Source: Streptomyces sp. WZ-12 (GTDB lineage: Bacteria; Actinomycetota; Actinomycetes; Streptomycetales; Streptomycetaceae). Taken from it: a stretch of DNA of 64,000 nucleotides. Each line of letters opens with the position of its first letter. Position 1 is the stretch's first letter. The translations under genes were made by a program, and so were the position numbers. Positions 60,772-64,000 of this stretch are shown here, piece by piece. The notes beneath the pieces were generated by a model. That model was not told where the DNA came from. It saw only the letters and a program-made list of their open reading frames with translations, and ran no database searches. Location of the stretch: contig NZ_CP118574.1 in the NCBI RefSeq assembly GCF_028898845.1, forward strand, positions 7,675,001 to 7,739,000, in the 5' to 3' direction.

Positions 60772-61821
60772 TCAGCCGTCGGCGCACCGCCCGTCCTCGA
60801 CGAGCCGGCCGGCCGCGACCACCGTCGTCCCGTCGACCGTCACCGAGCAGCCGCGCATCGCGATGTCGAGGTGGGCGTAGGACTCGCGGCCCAACACCGG
60901 GTGCGGGCCGGTGGACCACAGGAAGTTGCCGGCGAACGCCCGGGCGTCCATGCCCATCAGCTGGTCCTTGCCGTACATCGCGGTGGCGAACCAGTCGGCG
61001 GTCCGCATCAGCCCCCAGCCCATGTGCGACAGGCTGCGCGCCCAGGTGTCCCGGGAGTCCTCGAAGAACGTGCTGAGCAGGTCGGCCTCGGCGCCGCCGC
61101 TGACCTTCTCGATGTGCCCGCTGGCGATCTGCAGGGTCACCGGTTCCCGGACGTACTCCTTGAACGGCAGCAGGATGTCGCCCGGCGCCAGCACGAGCTG
61201 TCCGTCGGAGAGCTCCGGCCAGCACAGCACCATGGTGCTCGGCCAGTGGTCCCAGCGCCCCGGATCGTCGGCGAAGCCGCACTGGAACTCCGGCTTGGAG
61301 CCGCTCAGTTGGACGGTCAGGTCGGTGCCGGCCGCGGAGCGCACCCGCATCTGCGAGGACCGCTTGAGCAGTTCGACGCCGCGCAGCACCTCGGCCTTGT
61401 CCTCCTCCTTGGGGAGGTTGCGGATCAGCACCTCGGGCGCGTCGCAGACGAAGAGGATGCGGGTGCCGGCCCGCAGGATCTCCTGTTGGACCGGGGCGTG
61501 GATGAAGCCCTCGCGGGTCAGATCGACCACCAGGTCGGCGGACTTGAGCAGGTCCTGGGCGGTGGTGTCGTTGAGGACGGAGGTCAGGCCGGGGCCGGCG
61601 CCGGTGTGGGTGCTGGGCATCGGCGCGGGGGTGCCGCCGGGGACGGTCGCCGCGATGACGTGCGCGCCGCACGCCTTGGCGGCGCCGAACGCGGCCGCGA
61701 CGTAGTCGCCGCGGCTGTCCGGCTCGGCCAGCACCACCACGTGCTCGTCGCGGCGCAGTTTGCACAACCGCAGCTCGCGGGTGAAGGAATCGAGCAGATC
61801 GACGGACGAGAGAGCGAACAC
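60772..61821 (-). CDS. nicX: 2,5-Dihydroxypyridine 5,6-dioxygenase
   Basis: 349-residue non-heme iron extradiol-type ring-cleaving enzyme producing N-formylmaleamate; same length as characterised NicX proteins (about 350). The sequence has FTRELRLCKLRRDEHVVVLA at the start, SGHIEKVSGGAEADLLSTFF (iron-ligand region His/Glu, about 228-247), HMGWGLMRTADWF and HPVLGRESYAHLDIAMRGC near the C-terminus (further His/Asp ligands). The GTG at 61821 with GGAGGG close upstream gives this start. It is the first gene of the nicotinate operon; the promoter must lie in the 310 bp upstream. Confidence 0.88.
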   Translation of the reverse strand: MFALSSVDLLDSFTRELRLCKLRRDEHVVVLAEPDSRGDYVAAAFGAAKACGAHVIAATVPGGTPAPMPSTHTGAGPGLTSVLNDTTAQDLLKSADLVVDLTREGFIHAPVQQEILRAGTRILFVCDAPEVLIRNLPKEEDKAEVLRGVELLKRSSQMRVRSAAGTDLTVQLSGSKPEFQCGFADDPGRWDHWPSTMVLCWPELSDGQLVLAPGDILLPFKEYVREPVTLQIASGHIEKVSGGAEADLLSTFFEDSRDTWARSLSHMGWGLMRTADWFATAMYGKDQLMGMDARAFAGNFLWSTGPHPVLGRESYAHLDIAMRGCSVTVDGTTVVAAGRLVEDGRCADG

Positions 61822-62131
61822 GAGGACCCTCCAGGGAGCGCGTCGGGGGCTGGGTGGTCGGTGTCGGCGCGGCACCCGGCGGGGCGCTGTGGCCCCTCGC
61901 CGCGGGCCTTGCGGACATGTGTTGATCTGCGGTGACGCGGTGGCGCCCGGGCATCCCCGCAGAGATAATCCGAACACGTACGATCTCGGCTTGGCAAGAG
62001 GCGCGCGCCGAGTTGGCCGAGCTCTTCCCTGATCGACCCTCAGTGCGCCCGCCCGCACCGCCGAATGGCGCCCGGGCGCACGCAACGGGGCGCGGCCCCC
62101 CGGCCGCGCCCCGCCAACTGCCCTCGTACTC
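61822..62131. promoter_or_regulatory. Region between nicX and ferredoxin gene
   Basis: 310 bp. On the minus strand TTGCCA near 61995-61990 and GATTAT near 61968-61963 form a poor promoter candidate with a 21-base spacer. CGTACG around 61978 is a short palindrome that could be part of an operator. A terminator for the ferredoxin-P450 unit lies at 62087-62112. No gene is supported. Confidence 0.3.
62087..62112 (-). terminator. Terminator after P450-ferredoxin unit
   Basis: GGGGCGCGGCC - CCCC - GGCCGCGCCCC, a perfect 11-bp stem, about 20 bases beyond the ferredoxin stop on the minus strand. Confidence 0.78.
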
Positions 62132-62350
62132 CTACGGTCGAGGCCCGATCACCCGCCCGGAACCGTCCCGCACCGTGATCGCCATCGCCGGACACACATC
62201 GGCCGCGTCGAGCGCCCGCTCGTCCTCCGCGACCTCGTCCCGCACCGCCCTGGCGTGCGGCCCGTCCAGGGTGAACAGGTCCGGGGCGATCGCCGGGCAG
62301 GAGCCGGAGGCGATGCACAGCCCCGGATCGATCTCGACCTTCCACGCCAT
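62132..62350 (-). CDS. Small [3Fe-4S]-type ferredoxin
   Basis: 72-residue ferredoxin. Only three cluster Cys are visible, in PGLCIASGSCPAIAP (Cys11, Cys17) and DVCPAMAI (Cys53), the pattern of 3Fe-4S ferredoxins that serve Streptomyces P450s such as the SuaB/SoyB partners. It starts 4 bp after the P450 stop and is therefore its likely electron donor. A terminator follows. Confidence 0.9.
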   Translation of the reverse strand: MAWKVEIDPGLCIASGSCPAIAPDLFTLDGPHARAVRDEVAEDERALDAADVCPAMAITVRDGSGRVIGPRP

Positions 62351-62354
62351 CGCG

Positions 62355-63545
62355 TCACCACCCCACCGGCAGGACGCGCGGACCGCGCACCAGCATCTCG
62401 GTCTTCCACTCCACGTCCCCGGCCACGTGCAGCCCGGGGAACCGGGTGATCAGTGCCGAGATCGCCTCCTGGAGCTCCAACCGGGCCAGCGGCGCGCCCA
62501 GGCAGTGGTGAACACCATGGCCGAAACCGAGGTGTTGGTTCCCGGTGCGCCGGATGTCCAACTTCCCCGGTCCGTCGAACCGCAGCGCATCGCGGTTGGC
62601 GGAGCCCACCGCCACCAGGACCGGTTCGCCGGCCCGCACCAGCGTGCCCCCGACCTCGATGTCCTCCAGGGCATAGCGGGGCTGCCCCGCCCCGCTGCCC
62701 AACGGGACGAACCGCAGCAGCTCCTCGACGGCGCCCCCGACCAGTTCGGGCTGCTCCCGCAACAGGGCCAGTTGCTCGGGGTGGTCCAGCAGCGCCAGTA
62801 CGAAGTTGGGGATCTGGGTGGCGGTGGTCTCGTGCCCGGCGACCAGGATGCCCACGCACAGATCGATCAGTTCCAGCTCGGAGAGCCGGTCGTTGACGTC
62901 CCGCGCGTCGATCAGCGCGGTCATCAGGTCGTCCTGCGGGTCCTTCCGGTGCTGCTCGATCAACTTCCGCATATAGGCGCGGAGTTCCTCGCGGTTGGCC
63001 TCGAACTCCGCGGCGGTCAGCGAACTCGTCGACAGCGCGGCGTCGCTCCACACCCTGAACTGCGGCCGGTCCTCGGTCGGCACCCCGAGCAGCCGGCAGA
63101 TGACGGCCACCGGGATCGGCAGCGCGTACCGGTCGACGAGGTCCACCGGCGGCCCGGCGGCCTCCAACTCGTCGAGCAGCTCCCGGGTTAACTCCTTGAC
63201 CTGCGGCCGGAGCTTCTCCACCTGGCGGACGGTGAACGCCTTCGCCACCAGGGTCCGCAGTCGGGTGTGGTCCGGTGGGTCCATGCTCAGGATCCCGCCG
63301 TTGCGGGTCCCCTCGGACTGCCGGGGTTCGTCGTGCCGTTCGCTCTCGGCCCGACTGAACCGCTGGTCGCCGAGGACGAACCGGGCCTCGGCGTACCGCG
63401 TGACGAGCCAGGCCGGCTCGCCGTATGTCATCTGGACCTTCAGCAGGCCCTCGCGGCTGCGCGCGTGTTCGTATTCCGCCGAAAGATCAAGGCTCTCGGC
63501 GATGTTGAAGGGGTAGGCAAGGGGTGCTGTGTCGGCTGTGGTCAC
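62355..63545 (-). CDS. Cytochrome P450 (CYP105/107-like)
   Basis: 396-residue actinobacterial P450. The I-helix LVAGHETTATQI has the normal acid-Thr pair, the K-helix motif ELLRF (E-x-x-R context VEELLRFVP) and the heme loop FGHGVHHCLGAPLARLEL (Cys near residue 346) are intact. GGGAGG precedes the GTG at 63545. It forms a unit with the ferredoxin and faces a TetR gene across a palindromic operator, so it is probably induced by a small ligand. Substrate unknown; it may or may not be linked to nicotinate use next door. Confidence 0.92.
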   Translation of the reverse strand: MTTADTAPLAYPFNIAESLDLSAEYEHARSREGLLKVQMTYGEPAWLVTRYAEARFVLGDQRFSRAESERHDEPRQSEGTRNGGILSMDPPDHTRLRTLVAKAFTVRQVEKLRPQVKELTRELLDELEAAGPPVDLVDRYALPIPVAVICRLLGVPTEDRPQFRVWSDAALSTSSLTAAEFEANREELRAYMRKLIEQHRKDPQDDLMTALIDARDVNDRLSELELIDLCVGILVAGHETTATQIPNFVLALLDHPEQLALLREQPELVGGAVEELLRFVPLGSGAGQPRYALEDIEVGGTLVRAGEPVLVAVGSANRDALRFDGPGKLDIRRTGNQHLGFGHGVHHCLGAPLARLELQEAISALITRFPGLHVAGDVEWKTEMLVRGPRVLPVGW

Positions 63546-63559
63546 GGTGGCCTCCCTCG

Positions 63560-63577
63560 TGTAAGCACCTGCTTACA
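63560..63577. promoter_or_regulatory. Perfect palindromic operator between P450 and tetR
   Basis: TGTAAGCA-CC-TGCTTACA, 8-bp half sites with a 2-bp spacer, 14 bp upstream of the P450 start codon and 111 bp from the tetR start. Symmetry, AT-richness against the background and the divergent TetR gene make it a strong candidate TetR operator. Confidence 0.82.
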
Positions 63578-63688
63578 TACCGTAGGACGCGCGCACGAGG
63601 TGGTCAACGATGAATTGCGCACGGCGTCTTGGCCCGTCGCGACGGATCGCGGCGGTCAACCGGCAAACCGACAGAAAGGGGAGTTTCC

Positions 63689-64000
63689 ATGAGGGAGGCC
63701 ATGCAGGAGGAGACGACGCAGGAGGCCGGGGGGAGCCCACCGGGTCCGGCCCCCGTCGAACCCCGTCGGAGCGCCCGGGGCACCCGGCTGCTGCTGCTCG
63801 ACGCCGCCTCCGAACTCTTCGCCGAACGCGGCTACGAACGCGCCACGGTGCGCGACATCGCCTCCCGCGCCGGCGTCAACCAGGCCCTGCTGTTCCGCTA
63901 CTTCGGCTCCAAGAAGGCCCTGTTCGGCGAGGTGATGGCGCGCGGCGGCCATGAGCAGTTGCGCACCACCCCGGCGGAGCGGCTCTTCGAGGTCGCGCTG
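63689..64000 (+). CDS. TetR-family regulator, cut by window end
   Basis: First 104 codons of a TetR repressor. After a 25-residue polar start the DNA-binding domain is clear: TRLLLLDAASELFAERGYER, then ATVRDIASRAGVNQALLFRYF and GSKKALFGEVM. AAAGGGGAG precedes the ATG at 63689. It is divergent from the P450-ferredoxin unit and probably represses that unit and itself through the palindrome at 63560-63577. Ligand-binding domain lies outside the window. Confidence 0.9.
   Translation, partial: MREAMQEETTQEAGGSPPGPAPVEPRRSARGTRLLLLDAASELFAERGYERATVRDIASRAGVNQALLFRYFGSKKALFGEVMARGGHEQLRTTPAERLFEVAL

Overview
The window is very GC-rich (about 72-74 %), with coding frames dominated by G/C in the third codon position, many ATGA/GTGA overlapping gene pairs, GTG starts and GC-rich hairpin terminators. 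With a SpoIIE-type phosphatase, a MurJ paralogue, an NHLM peptide exporter and an ECF/ZAS pair, this points to a Streptomyces (or close Streptomycetaceae relative) chromosome, in a region rich in accessory and specialised-metabolism genes. No rRNA, tRNA, insertion sequence or CRISPR array was seen.

Left part (1-5.9 kb): a compact minus-strand operon encodes a 54-residue peptide with three GCIS repeats, an adenylate-forming PaaK-like enzyme, a 179-residue protein with a D-E-I-W-H motif and an MFS exporter cut by the window edge. It looks like an undescribed RiPP (ribosomally made peptide) locus. A HypX-type gene is divergent from it and a receiver-less OmpR-type regulator follows. From 6.4 to 27.5 kb lie ordinary Streptomyces genes: an MFS pump, an amino-acid permease with a GNAT acetyltransferase, a PPOX oxidoreductase, a nitroreductase coupled to a 2-hydroxyacid oxidase, azlCD with a divergent Lrp regulator, murJ, a SpoIIE phosphatase, threonine catabolism (tdh-kbl), a LysR regulator and a PHP protein. 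One candidate non-coding RNA sits at about 18.25-18.39 kb.

28.0-35.0 kb: an NHLM-type secretion locus. It holds a 71-residue double-glycine-leader peptide, an HlyD-like fusion protein, a C39-peptidase ABC exporter, a second ABC exporter and a cNMP-fold protein. No peptide-modifying enzyme is present.

35.3-51.4 kb: a metal-themed island. A FecBCD-like ABC importer (+) converges on a minus-strand isonitrile locus (isonitrile synthase, P450, asparagine-synthase-like enzyme, MFS exporter). Next come a repeat-rich membrane protein, a Cu(I) P-type ATPase with an apparent one-base frameshift, a PCu(A)C-like chaperone, an ECF sigma factor with a divergent ZAS zinc-finger protein, and a Met-rich membrane protein. 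The combined reading, which is inference, is an isonitrile chalkophore (copper-carrier) system beside copper-handling genes.

51.5-61.8 kb: a complete aerobic nicotinate degradation operon on the minus strand. It runs from nicX through nicC, a three-subunit molybdenum hydroxylase with a CoxG-like factor, nicF and nicD, a MarR regulator and maleate isomerase, taking nicotinate to fumarate. 62.1-64.0 kb: a ferredoxin-P450 pair faces a TetR regulator (cut by the window end) across a perfect palindromic operator.
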